Shown here: in pieces, positions 1 through 9,562 of the stretch | How the letters are laid out: every line of letters starts with the position of its first letter | Position numbering within the stretch: the first letter of the stretch is position 1 | Origin: DATFQE01 sp963739085 | GTDB taxonomy: Bacteria > Actinomycetota > Thermoleophilia > Gaiellales > Gaiellaceae | DNA length: 64,000 nucleotides | Direction: 5' to 3' | NCBI GenBank assembly: GCA_963739085.1 | Contig: CAVTZA010000021.1 | Location: 1 to 64,000, forward strand | Made by a program: the position numbers and the translations under genes | The notes under the pieces: generated by a model | Database searches by the model: none | Told to the model about the DNA's origin: nothing | The model's input: only the letters and a program-made list of their open reading frames with translations

Positions 1-1109
1 CGCTCGGCAGTTTCACCGCGCGGCTGACGATGCCGTTTTTCTGCCCGGTGCCGCCGAACACGCCGATCGAGCCCGCCGGGATCAACGATCCGCCCGGGTC
101 GGGGCCGTACTACGTGGCCGAGCGCGTGGTCAACCAGCGGATCGTGCTGAAGCGGAACCCCTTCTACCGGGGCGGCCGGCCGGCGAACGTCGACCAGGTG
201 GTGTGGACAATCGGGGAGAGCGTGGATGCTTGCCGGCTCGCGACCGAGCAGGACCGGATCGACCACTGCGTGCTCAGCCCCTTGCCCGGGAACGACGCGT
301 ACCGGGAGCTTGAAGACCGGTACGGAATCAACCGGAAGGGCGGGCAGTTCTTCCGTCACACGGCGCTCAACACGCAGTTCTTCGCGTTCAACCACGACCG
401 GAAGGCATTCAGGGGGCGCGGGCAGATTCCGCTCAAGAAGGCGATCAACTATGCGATCGACCGGCCGGCGCTGGCCCGGACGTTCGGCTATCTCGGCGCT
501 AGGCGCACCGACCAGCTGCTGCCGCATGCCCTGGGGCGGGAAGAGAGCATCTACCCGATCAAAGGCGCCGACCCAGCGGCGGCGAGGAAGTGGCTCGCCC
601 AGGCCAGCTTCAAGCCCAGCACGCTCGTCCTGTACGCGGCAAATCGTGGCCCTGCTCTCATGGTTGCGGAGGCCTTCAAGTTCGACCTGCAGCAGATCGG
701 CATCGACGTCCAGGTGAAGTACTTCGACACGCTGCTAGCGGAGGAGAAGGCGGGCATCAGGGGCGAGCCGTTCGACGTCGTCCTGAGGGGCTGGGCCGTC
801 GACTACGCCGACGCGGAGGCGTACTTCGAGCCGCTCCTCAACGGCAGAAACCTGCGCGCGACGGGCAACCTCAACAGCTCCTATCTCGACGACCCGAGGA
901 TCAACGCGAGGATCGCGTCAGCGAGCAGGCTGACGGGTGAGGCGCGTCGTAGGGCCTGGGCGAACCTCGACGCCGACGTGATGCGGAACGACCCGCCCTG
1001 GGCGCCCTTCGCGCACGCCACGATCCGCGACTTCGTCTCGCCGAGCTTCGGCTGCTACCTCTTCCATCCCCTGTATCGAGTCGACATCGCGGCGGCGTGT
1101 AAGAAGTAG
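1..1109 (+). CDS. ABC transporter substrate-binding protein, family 5 (peptide/nickel type), 5' truncated
   Basis: The reading frame is open from the first complete codon of the window (base 3), so the gene starts upstream and about 369 C-terminal residues are visible. The segment GSGPYYVAERV followed by LKRNPFY is typical of the first lobe of SBP_bac_5 proteins. So are KKAINYAIDRPAL in the hinge region and FDVVLRGWAVDYAD near the second lobe. Such proteins capture peptides or other solutes outside the membrane for an ABC importer. The permease and ATPase genes are not in view, so the substrate is unknown. A cyclase gene follows after 21 bases, so the two may be co-transcribed. The family call is secure; the specificity is not. 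Confidence 0.85.
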   Translation, partial: LGSFTARLTMPFFCPVPPNTPIEPAGINDPPGSGPYYVAERVVNQRIVLKRNPFYRGGRPANVDQVVWTIGESVDACRLATEQDRIDHCVLSPLPGNDAYRELEDRYGINRKGGQFFRHTALNTQFFAFNHDRKAFRGRGQIPLKKAINYAIDRPALARTFGYLGARRTDQLLPHALGREESIYPIKGADPAAARKWLAQASFKPSTLVLYAANRGPALMVAEAFKFDLQQIGIDVQVKYFDTLLAEEKAGIRGEPFDVVLRGWAVDYADAEAYFEPLLNGRNLRATGNLNSSYLDDPRINARIASASRLTGEARRRAWANLDADVMRNDPPWAPFAHATIRDFVSPSFGCYLFHPLYRVDIAAACKK

Positions 1110-1130
1110 CCTCTCCCCGAAAGGAGCCGC

Positions 1131-2711
1131 ATGGCAAGGCTGCCAGGGGGGACCGTCACGTTCCTGTTCAGCGACGTCGCGGGCTCGACGCGCCTGCTCA
1201 GAGCGCTCGGGCAGGAGCGATACGGACAGGCGCTCGCCGACTACCAGTTCCTGATCCGCGAGTCGTGCACGAGCCTCGGCGGGCACGAGGTCGATACGCA
1301 GGGCGACGCCTTCTTCTTCGCCTTCGCGACTGCGAGGGACGCGGCCTCCGCGGCCGCGGAGGCGCAGGACTCGATCGCCCGTCACCCCTGGCCCGATGGA
1401 ACGGAGCTTCGCGCGCGGATCGGGCTGCACACGGGCGAAGCCTCGGTCTCGGAGGGCCGCTACGTCGGGCTCTCGGTGCACCGGGCGGCCCGGGTCTGCG
1501 CGGCCGGCCACGGCGGCCAGGTTCTCCTCTCGCAGACGACGGCCGCAGTGCTGGAGGACGAGGAGCTGGGCGACCTCGGCCTGCGCGAGCTCGGCCGTCA
1601 CCGGCTCAAGGACTTCGAGCGCCCCGTGCGGCTGCACCAGCTCGACCTGCCAGGTCTACCGAACAGGTTCCCGCCGCCCAAGACCGAGCGGACGCGGGCG
1701 TCTCGGCGGAGGCACGCCCTGCTCGCGGCGGGGCTCGCCGCGCTCCTCGCCGCGGCCGTCGCGGCCGCAGTGGCGCTGATCGGCGGGGGCGGGAGAGCCG
1801 CGATCACCGCGCTCGGCCCCACCTCGGTCGGGGTCATCGACCCGAAGACGAATCGCCTCGTCGCCGAGATCGATCTCGGCTTCACGTCGCCGCTGATCGC
1901 GGCCGGCGAGGATCACGTCTGGATCGCCGACCCGCACGGGAGCGGGCTGGCGAAGATCGACCCGAAGACGAGGGAGATCGTCAAGCGCTTCTCCGTCGAG
2001 TCCGGCGCAATTCCGACCGGCATCGCCGTCGGCGAGGGCTCGGTCTGGGTAGGGGAGAACCGCGTCACAAGTCTCGCCGTCCTCGAGCTCGGCCCGGAGT
2101 TCGGCGACCCGCGGCAAGCGCCGATTGTCGTCGAGCGGAGTCGGCGCTCGCTCGCGAGCTCAGAGTTGGTGCTGCTCGCGATCGGCGACGGCGCCGTCTT
2201 CGCGCTCGAAACGGGGAGCGGGCAGGTGTCGCGCATCGCTGGGGGTACCTCCTCACCGTTGGTCGATGCCGTGGGCATCGACGCGGGCTCGATCGCCGCC
2301 GAGCACGGGGGGATCTGGCTGGGCGGGCGGAACGGCGTCACGAAGATCGATCCGTCCACCGGCGCAACGGACGCCACTCTTCCTGTGATTGGCCTCACGG
2401 ATTCCGTGGCGACCTCGATTCAGGTCGGCGCCGGTTCCGTCTGGTTCGTAGGCAGCGCGCAGCCAAAGCTGTTTCGGATCGACTCAGCCGGGAGGAACCT
2501 GACGAGAACGACATTCGACGTGGGCCGTGGGCCAAGCGCAATCTCGGTCGGCGAGGGCGCCGTCTGGGTGGCGAACAACCTCGACGGGACGGTCTCGCGC
2601 ATGGATCCGAAATCCGGCACGGTGGCCACGATCCCGCTCGGCGCGCCGCCCGCCGGGATCGTCGCCGCCTACGGCAGCGTGTGGACGAGCCCTGGGGAAC
2701 CGGTTGGATGA
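1131..2711 (+). CDS. Class III adenylate/guanylate cyclase with TM segment and C-terminal beta-propeller
   Basis: This 526-residue protein is a three-part sensor. Residues 8-170 form a class III nucleotidyl cyclase domain. VTFLFSDVAGST carries the first metal-binding Asp (D15), and the QGDAFFFAF strand carries the second. A single hydrophobic segment lies at about 190-217. From about 225 to the end there are repeated VGVIDPKTN / GEGSVWVGE / IAVGEGAVWVANN units of a YncE/Vgb-like propeller, probably outside the membrane. It likely makes cAMP (or cGMP) in response to something bound by the propeller; that is inference from architecture. The ATG has AAAGGAG about 6 bases upstream. It lies directly behind the solute-binding protein gene, which suggests linked sensing and uptake. 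Confidence 0.88.
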   Translation: MARLPGGTVTFLFSDVAGSTRLLRALGQERYGQALADYQFLIRESCTSLGGHEVDTQGDAFFFAFATARDAASAAAEAQDSIARHPWPDGTELRARIGLHTGEASVSEGRYVGLSVHRAARVCAAGHGGQVLLSQTTAAVLEDEELGDLGLRELGRHRLKDFERPVRLHQLDLPGLPNRFPPPKTERTRASRRRHALLAAGLAALLAAAVAAAVALIGGGGRAAITALGPTSVGVIDPKTNRLVAEIDLGFTSPLIAAGEDHVWIADPHGSGLAKIDPKTREIVKRFSVESGAIPTGIAVGEGSVWVGENRVTSLAVLELGPEFGDPRQAPIVVERSRRSLASSELVLLAIGDGAVFALETGSGQVSRIAGGTSSPLVDAVGIDAGSIAAEHGGIWLGGRNGVTKIDPSTGATDATLPVIGLTDSVATSIQVGAGSVWFVGSAQPKLFRIDSAGRNLTRTTFDVGRGPSAISVGEGAVWVANNLDGTVSRMDPKSGTVATIPLGAPPAGIVAAYGSVWTSPGEPVG

Positions 2712-2903
2712 CCCGCCCCAAAGCGCTAGCGGCTCAGGCGGCTGACGTCGACCGCTACGCGCGCGCGTGCGCTTCGAACTGATGGTTCGGCGCGTCCCAC
2801 CACGGCGCGCAGAGGTCCTCGGGAGGGTGGGAACTCGCTCGGGGCAGCGCCCTCGGCCTCGGGGACGAGGACAACCGAGCTGCCCTTGACCCGGCGGCGA
2901 TAG

Positions 2904-2932
2904 CGAAGGGCGGGCCTCGAGCCCGCCCTTCG
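2904..2932. terminator. Bidirectional hairpin terminator
   Basis: A 12-bp perfect stem (CGAAGGGCGGGC / GCCCGCCCTTCG) encloses a 5-base loop. It lies between the end of the cyclase gene (plus) and the end of the TetR gene (minus), so it can serve both. There is no strong T run. The rest of the 296-base gap holds no supported gene. Confidence 0.75.
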
Positions 2933-3007
2933 TCTGTCCGAGAGCCGGAATCGGCTCACAGACCGCCCACTGTGTACCGCCGTCGATCGACTCATCGATG
3001 TAGAGCT

Positions 3008-3664
3008 CTAGGCGGCAGGCGTTGACGTACTTCCAGTCCGCGAACCGGCGGCATCCGCGAGCCGAGTGGCAATGCCCGCTCGTCCCCGCTCGATCACTGC
3101 GGGGTCCCGGAACAGCACGTAGAGGGAGTTGGCCTGATCGAGCATCGCCATGATCTCGAACGTGAGCTGCGAGGAGTCGACGTCCGCGTCGAGCTCGCCC
3201 AGCTCCTGAGCGCGCCGGATGTTGGTTTCAAACAACTCCATCCACCCCGCGTACGTGTCCACGACGCGATCCCGCACCGGCCCCGGGCGGGTGTCCCACT
3301 CGGTCGCCGCCGACACGAAGAAGCAGCCTCCGGGGAACACATCGCGCTCGACGTAGGAGAGGTAGCGCTCGCACAGAGCCTCGAGTCGCGGCAGCCCTTC
3401 CGCGGCCTCCGACGCCGGCTCGATGACCTCGGAGCCGATCACGTCTTCGGCGGCCGAGATTGTTGCGAGCTGGAGATCCTGCTTCGACTCGAAGTGGGCG
3501 TAGAGCCCGCTCTTGCTCATCCCGATCTCTTTGGCGAGTCGCCCGATCGACAGACCCTCGAGACCCTCGACCGTGGCGAGGCGGGTGGCCGCCTCGAGGA
3601 TCGCACGGCGGCTGCGCTCTCCATCGGAGCGGGTACGTCGCTTGCTGGTAGGGGTACCTGCCAT
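3008..3664 (-). CDS. TetR/AcrR family transcriptional regulator
   Basis: This is a repressor-type protein of about 218 residues. Its N-terminal helix-turn-helix (SIGRLAKEIGMSKSGLYAHF) is the TetR signature, and the C-terminal all-helical domain resembles TetR_C proteins in which a Cys-containing FPGGCFF segment follows. The ATG at 3664 is preferred over an upstream in-frame start because the HTH then begins at the usual distance. The upstream start would also run through the promoter of the divergent methyltransferase. Two dyads in that promoter are likely its operators, so it probably represses the methyltransferase and perhaps itself. The ligand is unknown. Confidence 0.9.
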   Translation of the reverse strand: MAGTPTSKRRTRSDGERSRRAILEAATRLATVEGLEGLSIGRLAKEIGMSKSGLYAHFESKQDLQLATISAAEDVIGSEVIEPASEAAEGLPRLEALCERYLSYVERDVFPGGCFFVSAATEWDTRPGPVRDRVVDTYAGWMELFETNIRRAQELGELDADVDSSQLTFEIMAMLDQANSLYVLFRDPAVIERGRAGIATRLADAAGSRTGSTSTPAA

Positions 3665-3681
3665 GGCCGTGCGGACCTGGC

Positions 3682-3734
3682 TTGACAAGTTAGCACGAGC
3701 GGTCGTACTATCCCTACTTCGCACGAACGGTCGT
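3682..3734 (+). promoter_or_regulatory. Sigma-70-type promoter with two TetR-like operators
   Basis: TTGACA at 3682-3687 and TACTAT at 3706-3711 are separated by 18 bases, giving a clear promoter for the methyltransferase. Two near-identical dyads, ACGAGCGGTCGT (3695-3706) and ACGAACGGTCGT (3723-3734), have centres 28 bp apart. Each is flanked by GC on the left and TA on the right. The first covers the spacer and -10, and the second covers the start region, so binding would block transcription. Assignment to the adjacent TetR is inference. Confidence 0.82.
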
Positions 3735-3761
3735 ATTTCACTGAAACGAACTGGAGGTCAC

Positions 3762-4856
3762 ATGAGCACCGTCCAAGCACCCTCCAGCGCAGCAACCGAA
3801 GCGCTGGCCGAGCGCCTGTTCGAGGCCACGATCGACACACTCGAAATCGCGTCCGTCCACATCGGAGGTCGGCTCGGCCTCTACCGTGCGCTCGCCGAAG
3901 GCGGCGACGCGACGCCGGGGGAGCTCGCGTCGCGCACGGGCACCGATGAGCGCTACGTCCGCGAATGGCTCGAGCAACAGGCCGTGGCCGGGTTCTTGAC
4001 CGTCGACGACGCCGACGCTGAGCCGAGCAAGCGCCGCTTCGCGCTCCCCGACGCTCACCGCCCAGTCTTCGTCGACGACGAGGACCTGAACCTCGTCACG
4101 CCGCTTGCCACACTCGCCGTCGGCGTGCTGAGGCCGATCGACGCGCTACTCGACGCGTACCGGACCGGTGATGGGGTCCCGTACGAGCTCTACGGCGCGG
4201 ATACTCGCGAAGGGATCGGCGCGATCAACCGCCCGCAGTTCGTGAGTCTCGTCGCGGAATGGTTCGCGTCCGTCCCCGAGATCGACGCGCGCCTCCGTGC
4301 ACAGCCCCCCGCCGTCGTAGCCGATCTCGCCTGCGGGACGGCCTGGTCGAGCATCGCAATCGCGCGCGCTTACCCAGGCGTGACCGTCGACGCCATCGAC
4401 GAGGACGCCGAGTCGATCGAGACCGCCCGCAAGAACATCGATGCGGCCGGCCTGGAGAATCGCGTGAAGACGACCGTCCACGACGCGAGCGACCCGGCGC
4501 TCCGCGGCCGCTACGACCTGGTCACGATCTTCGAGGCCCTGCACGACATGAATCACCCCGTCGAGGCGCTCCGGACGGCACGGAGCAACCTCGCCGAGGG
4601 CGGCAGCGTCCTGGTCGCAGACGAGCGGGTGGCGGAGCGCTTCACAGCACCCGGCGACGAGATCGAGCGCCTGAACTACGGCTGGAGCGTCCTCCACTGC
4701 CTCGCGGTCGGCCGGATCGACGAGGACTCGGTGGGAACGGGCACGGTCATGCGCCCGGACACCGTCCGCGCCTACGCCGCCGAAGCCGGCTTCGGCCGGG
4801 TCGACGTGCTGGCGATCGAGCACGACTTCTGGCGGTTCTACCGGCTCTCGCCCTGA
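3762..4856 (+). CDS. Class I SAM-dependent methyltransferase with N-terminal winged helix
   Basis: This is a 364-residue protein. The N-terminal 120 residues look like the winged-helix/dimerisation part of Rv2258c-like methyltransferases (ASRTGTDERYVREWLEQQAVAGF). The SAM-binding core starts around residue 185 with VVADLACGTAWSSIAIA (motif I). A later acidic strand VDAIDEDAESIETAR binds the cofactor ribose, and FEALHDMNHP sits at the motif IV position. The substrate is not predictable. The ATG at 3762 has GGAGG five bases upstream and lies just downstream of the operator region. An upstream in-frame extension is discarded because it would overlap the promoter and the TetR gene. Expression is probably induced when the divergent TetR is released. 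Confidence 0.9.
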   Translation: MSTVQAPSSAATEALAERLFEATIDTLEIASVHIGGRLGLYRALAEGGDATPGELASRTGTDERYVREWLEQQAVAGFLTVDDADAEPSKRRFALPDAHRPVFVDDEDLNLVTPLATLAVGVLRPIDALLDAYRTGDGVPYELYGADTREGIGAINRPQFVSLVAEWFASVPEIDARLRAQPPAVVADLACGTAWSSIAIARAYPGVTVDAIDEDAESIETARKNIDAAGLENRVKTTVHDASDPALRGRYDLVTIFEALHDMNHPVEALRTARSNLAEGGSVLVADERVAERFTAPGDEIERLNYGWSVLHCLAVGRIDEDSVGTGTVMRPDTVRAYAAEAGFGRVDVLAIEHDFWRFYRLSP

Positions 4857-5366
4857 GCTCCGTCAAGCCGACGCCCGCAGGGTGACCTGATCTCTTGCGA
4901 CAAGGTCTCGACGGCGAAGACGCTCTGCGGCAGCCGGCTGAAGCCGCGCACCTACCGGCGCCGAGCGCGGTCAGCCGACCCGTGAGCGCAGGCCGCCTAA
5001 ACCGGCGGATTGCTGCGGCGGCACGTCGCCGGTCGGGGGGCGCGCCCGTCGCGTTCTCGCCGTTGAGCCCGTCGTAGACCGAACAGTCGTGCGGATATCC
5101 CTTCCCGGGCCTGCCACGGGCAACCGGCGTCGGGTTTGCTCGACAACGAGTTCGCGAAGGCAGCGCCGTGCCTGTCGGTCTATGGACCGTCCGCTCGCGC
5201 CGCCCGAGCTCGACCACGAGGGAAGTGCCGCACACCGGGGCAGCCCTAGGGACGCGCCCGCAAAGAACTAGGGGGTGCGTCTGGGGCATGCCCCGAAGAG
5301 TGGGGTGTCGGGCGATCGCGATTCTCGAAGGTGAACCACACCGCTCGTCGAGAAGGGAGAAGCCCG
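4857..5366. other. Intergenic region with palindromic motifs upstream of the RTX gene
   Basis: No convincing gene was found in these 510 bases on either strand. Near the downstream gene there are CCCTAGGG (5244-5251), a second CTAGGG (5268-5273) exactly 22 bp after the first, and the perfect palindrome GGGGCATGCCCC (5283-5294). These may be regulator sites for the repeat-protein gene that starts at 5367, but nothing here identifies the binding protein. Confidence 0.4.
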
Positions 5367-8353
5367 ATGCAAGCAGGACACGACAACGGCTGGCGACGGA
5401 GGGCACGCCGACTTTTCGTCGGCGTCGTGCTCGTTTCAGGCTTCGTCGCCGGCACCAGCCCGCCGGCGAACGCGGCGGTCACCGCGACGTTCAACGCCGG
5501 GGTGCTCACCGTCTTCGGTGACGTAAACAACAACTCGATCACGATCAGCCGCGACGCGGCCGGGAGGATCCTCGTGAACAACGGGGCGGTGCCCGTGTCC
5601 GGCGGAACGCCCACCGTCGCGAACACCTCGCTGATGCAGGTCTTCGGCCAGGCCGGCAATGACACGATCAGCCTCGACCAGGCCAACGGGGCTTTGCCCG
5701 CGGCGAACCTGTTCGGCGGCGGCAACGACGACACCCTCGACGGCGGGGCCAGCGCCGACATGCTGTTCGGGCAGAGCGGCGTCGACATCCTCCGCGGCCA
5801 AGGAGGCTTTGACTTCCTGTTCGGCGGCACCGAGAACGACACCCTCACGGGAGGCGACGCCGACGACCAGGTCTTGGGCGAGGGCGGTAACGACCGGATG
5901 ATCTGGAATCCCGGCGACGACACCGATCTCAACGAGGGCGGAGCCGGCCAGGACACGGTCGAGGTCAACGGCGGCGGCGGTGCCGAGGAGTTCACCGCAA
6001 CGGCCAACGGCGTCCGTGTTCGGTTCGACCGGGTCAACCCGGCGCCGTTCGCGATCGACATCGGCACCTCCGAGCAGCTCGTGCTCAACGCCAACGGCGG
6101 CGAGGACCGCTTCTCGGCCAGCGGGAACCTGGCCGCGCTGATCCAGATCACCGTCGACGGCGGCGCCGGCGGGGACACACTCCTCGGAAGCAACGGAATC
6201 GATCTCCTGCTCGGCGGCGACAACAACGACTTCGTCGACGGCCAGCAGGGGAACGACGTCGCCTTCCTGGGTTCCGGCAACGACACTTTCCAGTGGGACC
6301 CGGGCGACGGCAACGACACGATCGAGGGCCAGGCGAACACCGACACGATGCTGTTCAACGGCTCGGCCGCCAACGAGATCTTCGCCGCCTCTGCCAACGG
6401 CGGTCGCGTGCTCTTCACCCGCAACGTCGCCAACATCGTCATGGACCTCGACGACGTCGAGTCCGTCGACCTGAATGCCCTGGGCGGCGCCGACACGCTC
6501 ACCGTCAACGACCTGTCCGGAACCGACATGGTCGAGCTCAACACCGACCTCGCCGGCACCATCGGCGGCGCGGCCGGGGACGGCCAGGCCGATGTCGTGA
6601 TCGTCAACGGCACGAACGGCGACGACATCGTCGACGTCGTCGGCGCGGGAACTTCGGCCTCGGTGCTCGGGCTTGCGGCCCGGGTGAACATCACCAACTC
6701 CGAGGGCGCCAACGACTCGCTCGTGCTCAACACACTCGGCGGCAGCGACGAAGTGACGGCCACGACGTTGCCCGCCGGCGTGATCAAGCTGACCGTGGAC
6801 GGAGGCGCGGCCGACGACACGCTGCTCGGCTCGCAGGGCGTCGACGTGTTCCTCGGCGGCAGCGGCCCGGACTTCATCCTCGGGGACAACGGCAACGACA
6901 CGGCCTTTATGGGAGCAAGCGACGACGTGTTCCAGTGGAACCCGGGCGACGGCAACGACACCGTCGAGGGCCAGAGCGACGCCGACACGATGCTCTTCCT
7001 CGGCTCCAACGCCGCAGAGGACATCGACGTCGTCGCGAACGGAGGACGCGTCCTGTTTCTCCGCAACGTGGGCGCCGTGACGATGGATCTCGACGACGTC
7101 GAGAGCATCGACTTCCGGGCCCTGGGCGGCGCCGACAACATCGTCGTCGGCGACCTGAGCGGCACGGACATGACTCAGGCGGGCCTCGACCTGCGCGGGC
7201 CGAACGGCGGCGGCGACGGCGCTGCCGACACGGTCACGGTCAACGGCGACCAACGGCGACGACGTGTTCGGTGCGGCCGGCGACGCGGGCGGAGTCAACG
7301 TCTTCGGGCTCCAGGCCACAATCAACGTGTTCTTCCAGGAGCAGGCCAACGACCGACTGACGCTCAACGCGTTGGGCGGCGACGACACCGTGAACGCCGG
7401 CTCGTTGGAGGCCGACGGCATCCAGCTCACGATGAACGGCGGCCTGGGCGAGGACCTGTTCCTCGGCAGCGAGGGCGACGACCTGATCAACGGCGGCGAC
7501 GGCGATGACGTGGCCTTGATGGGTGCCGGTGACGACACCTTCGTCTGGAGCCCGGGCGACGACAACGACACGCTCGAGGGTCAGGCCGGTGCCGACACGA
7601 TGCTCTTCAACGGCGCGAACGCCGCGGAGAACATCGACATCGTCCCCAACGGCGGGCGTGTCCTGTTCCTCCGCAACATCGCCAACGTGACGATGGACCT
7701 CAACGACGTCGAGGGCGATCGACTTCAACGCTCTCGGCGGCGCCGACAGGATCATCGTGGGCGACATGAGCGGGACCGACCTCGTCGAGGTGAACAACGA
7801 CCTGGCCGGCGCGGCCGGCGGCGGCGACGGCCAAACGGACAACGTGATCGTGCAGGCCACGAACGGCGACGACGTGAGCATCGTCGTCGGCGACGCCTCG
7901 AGCGTGAGTGTGCTCGGGCTGGCCGCCCAAGTGAACGTCACCGGCTCGGAGCCCGCCAACGATCGGCTGACGATCAACGCGTTGGACGGCGACGACGTCG
8001 TGGAGGCTTCCGGCCTGTCGGCCGGGGCGATCCAGCTGACCGCCGACGGCGGCGATGGGGACGACGTCCTCATCGGCAGCGCCGGCGACGATGTGCTGCT
8101 CGGCGGGCCCGATGACGACGTACTGGTCGGCGGCCCGGGCATCGACGTCCTCGACGGCGGCGACGGCGACGACATCGAGATCCAGAGCATCGGAGCCGAC
8201 CGCGTGTCCTCGGCGACCTCCGTCGGAGAGGACTGGCTGGCAGCCCATGCCCGCACCGTCAAGGGCAAGACGGTGCTCGAGGTCGGCGGCGAGGAGCGGA
8301 CGCTGCCTCGGGCCAGCCTGTCGAGCCTCAGGCAGGGAGCGGCCTCGGCCTGA
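5367..8353 (+). pseudogene. Secreted RTX/hemolysin-type calcium-binding repeat protein, two frameshifts
   Basis: The ATG at 5367 follows GAAGGGAG and opens a signal peptide (RRARRLFVGVVLVSGFVAG, then ANA). The body is built of glycine/aspartate nonapeptides such as GGGNDDTLDGGASADML and GGPDDDVLVGG, which bind Ca2+ in a parallel beta-roll. These alternate with a conserved beta module (DTMLFNG, NGGRVLF, MDLDDVES, LGGADTL). The frame shifts twice. At about 7250 an extra G interrupts VNG-TNGDDVF, and at about 7717 an extra G interrupts DVEG-IDFNALGGAD. Each time the expected sequence resumes at once in the next frame. Full length would be about 994 residues. A strong terminator follows. The role is probably that of a surface or released adhesin-like protein, an inference from family. 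Confidence 0.85.
6258..8110 (+). repeat. Three tandem ~610-640 bp coding modules inside the RTX gene
   Basis: Units begin near 6258, 6899 and 7510, at the recurring segment encoding G(A/S)GDDTFxWxPGDxNDT. Each carries the same order: Asp/Gly box, GQAxADTMLF, NGGRVLF, MDLDDVE, LGGADxI, SGTDM, NGTNGDD, SVLGLAA and a second Asp/Gly box. A shorter related unit precedes them from about 5888. The modules are divergent enough to be old duplications, unlike the near-identical FN3 array at 19360-20840. Confidence 0.75.
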
Positions 8354-8375
8354 GCCGGACCGACTCCAGGAGCTG

Positions 8376-8424
8376 CGGCCGGCGCCAGAACCGCACGATC
8401 GGGTTCTGGCGCCGGCCGTCTTTT
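8376..8424 (+). terminator. Strong intrinsic terminator of the RTX gene
   Basis: A 17-bp perfect stem (left arm 8376-8392, right arm 8402-8418) has a 9-base loop and is followed by TCTTTTCG. It starts 22 bases after the stop codon at 8353. Confidence 0.9.
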
Positions 8425-8447
8425 CGTCGGGCTAGTCTCTGCCGCCG

Positions 8448-8540
8448 ATGAGCGTGACGGCCGTCGAGCAGGAGCACCGCGTCACGCCGCGAGAACTCTC
8501 CGAGGGGACCGCTGCGCGCAGATCTACGCGACCTTCCTAG
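8448..8540 (+). CDS. Short 30-residue ORF, possible gene remnant
   Basis: An ATG at 8448 stands 8 bases after a TAGTCT box, the arrangement seen at leaderless genes. It opens a 30-codon frame (MSVTAVEQEHRVTP...) that stops just before the convergent ABC ATPase gene. It matches no family I recognise and may be the decapitated start of a lost gene. Confidence 0.2.
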   Translation: MSVTAVEQEHRVTPRELSEGTAARRSTRPS

Positions 8541-8548
8541 CCCCATTG

Positions 8549-9562
8549 TCAGTCGTCGAGCCGTTCCTCGCTCTCGGCCTCGAAGCGGTGCAGCTTGTCG
8601 CGCGGGACGATGAAGGTGAGCTCGTCGCCCTGGTGGACGCGCTCTTCCACCGGTAGCTCGGCGAGCAGCGGGGTGTCGCCGCGGACGACGTGGACGAGCT
8701 GGTCGTCGCCGAGGTACTCGACGACCTCGACGCGGGCGTCGAAGCGGAGGCCGTCGCCACCACTGCCGAGGCGGACGTGCTCGGGGCGGAAGCCGAGAAT
8801 GACGCCGTCGGCGCCTCCCCCGACGAGCGGCGCCGGGACGAGGTTCATGGCCGGCGAGCCGATGAAGCCCGCGACGAAGACGTTCGTCGGCCTCGTGTAC
8901 AGCTCTTCCGGGGTGCCGACCTGCTGCAGCACACCGTCCCGCAGCACGGCGATCCGGTGGCCCATCGTCATCGCCTCGACCTGGTCGTGGGTCACGTAGA
9001 TGGTCGTCGTGGCCAGGCGCTGCTGGAGCTTGAGGATCTCCGCGCGCGTCTCGACCCGGAGCTTCGCGTCGAGATTGGACAGCGGCTCGTCCATCAGGAA
9101 GACGACGGGCTCGCGCACGATCGCCCGCCCCAGCGCCACCCGCTGCCGCTGTCCGCCGGAGAGCTGCTTCGGCTTCCGCTTGAGCAGCTCGCCAAGCTGC
9201 AGGACCTCGCCGGCGTGCCGCACGCGCTCGTCGATCTCGCGCTTCGGGACACGTCGGTTGCGCAGTGCGAAGGCGAGGTTGTCGTAGACGGTCATGTGCG
9301 GATACAGCGCGTAGGACTGGAAGACCATCGCAACGTCGCGCGCCGAGGGCCGGACGTTGTTCACCACACGGTCGTCGATCAGGATCCGCCCCTCCGAGAT
9401 TCGCTCGAGGCCCGCGAGCATGCGGAGCGCCGTGCTCTTGCCGCAGCCAGACGGCCCGACGAGCACGATGAACTCGCCGTCGCCGACCTCGAGCGAGAGC
9501 TCGCTCACGGCGACCGTGCCGTCGAAGTTCTTCGAGACGTTCTCGTAGGTCACGGTGGCCAT
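8549..9562 (-). CDS. Carbohydrate ABC transporter ATP-binding protein, MalK/MsmK/UgpC type
   Basis: This 337-residue ATPase powers the importer encoded upstream. Walker A is GPSGCGKST at residues 36-44. The signature LSGGQRQRVALGRAIV, Walker B VFLMDEPLSNLD and the switch-histidine segment YVTHDQVEAMTM follow in order. About 100 C-terminal residues form the MalK-type regulatory (TOBE) domain, including GFRPEHVRLG. The ATG at 9562 gives the canonical MATVTYENVSKNF start; a longer upstream frame is out-of-frame noise over the neighbour. Its start overlaps the preceding gene by 13 bases, so it is translationally coupled and last in the operon. Confidence 0.95.
   Translation of the reverse strand: MATVTYENVSKNFDGTVAVSELSLEVGDGEFIVLVGPSGCGKSTALRMLAGLERISEGRILIDDRVVNNVRPSARDVAMVFQSYALYPHMTVYDNLAFALRNRRVPKREIDERVRHAGEVLQLGELLKRKPKQLSGGQRQRVALGRAIVREPVVFLMDEPLSNLDAKLRVETRAEILKLQQRLATTTIYVTHDQVEAMTMGHRIAVLRDGVLQQVGTPEELYTRPTNVFVAGFIGSPAMNLVPAPLVGGGADGVILGFRPEHVRLGSGGDGLRFDARVEVVEYLGDDQLVHVVRGDTPLLAELPVEERVHQGDELTFIVPRDKLHRFEAESEERLDD

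Noticed and set aside
5246..7571. Two long minus-strand frames over the RTX gene
   Set aside because: They are mirror images of Gly/Asp repeats (Ser/Pro- and Val/Asp-rich) with no start signal; the plus strand has a signal peptide and calcium motifs.
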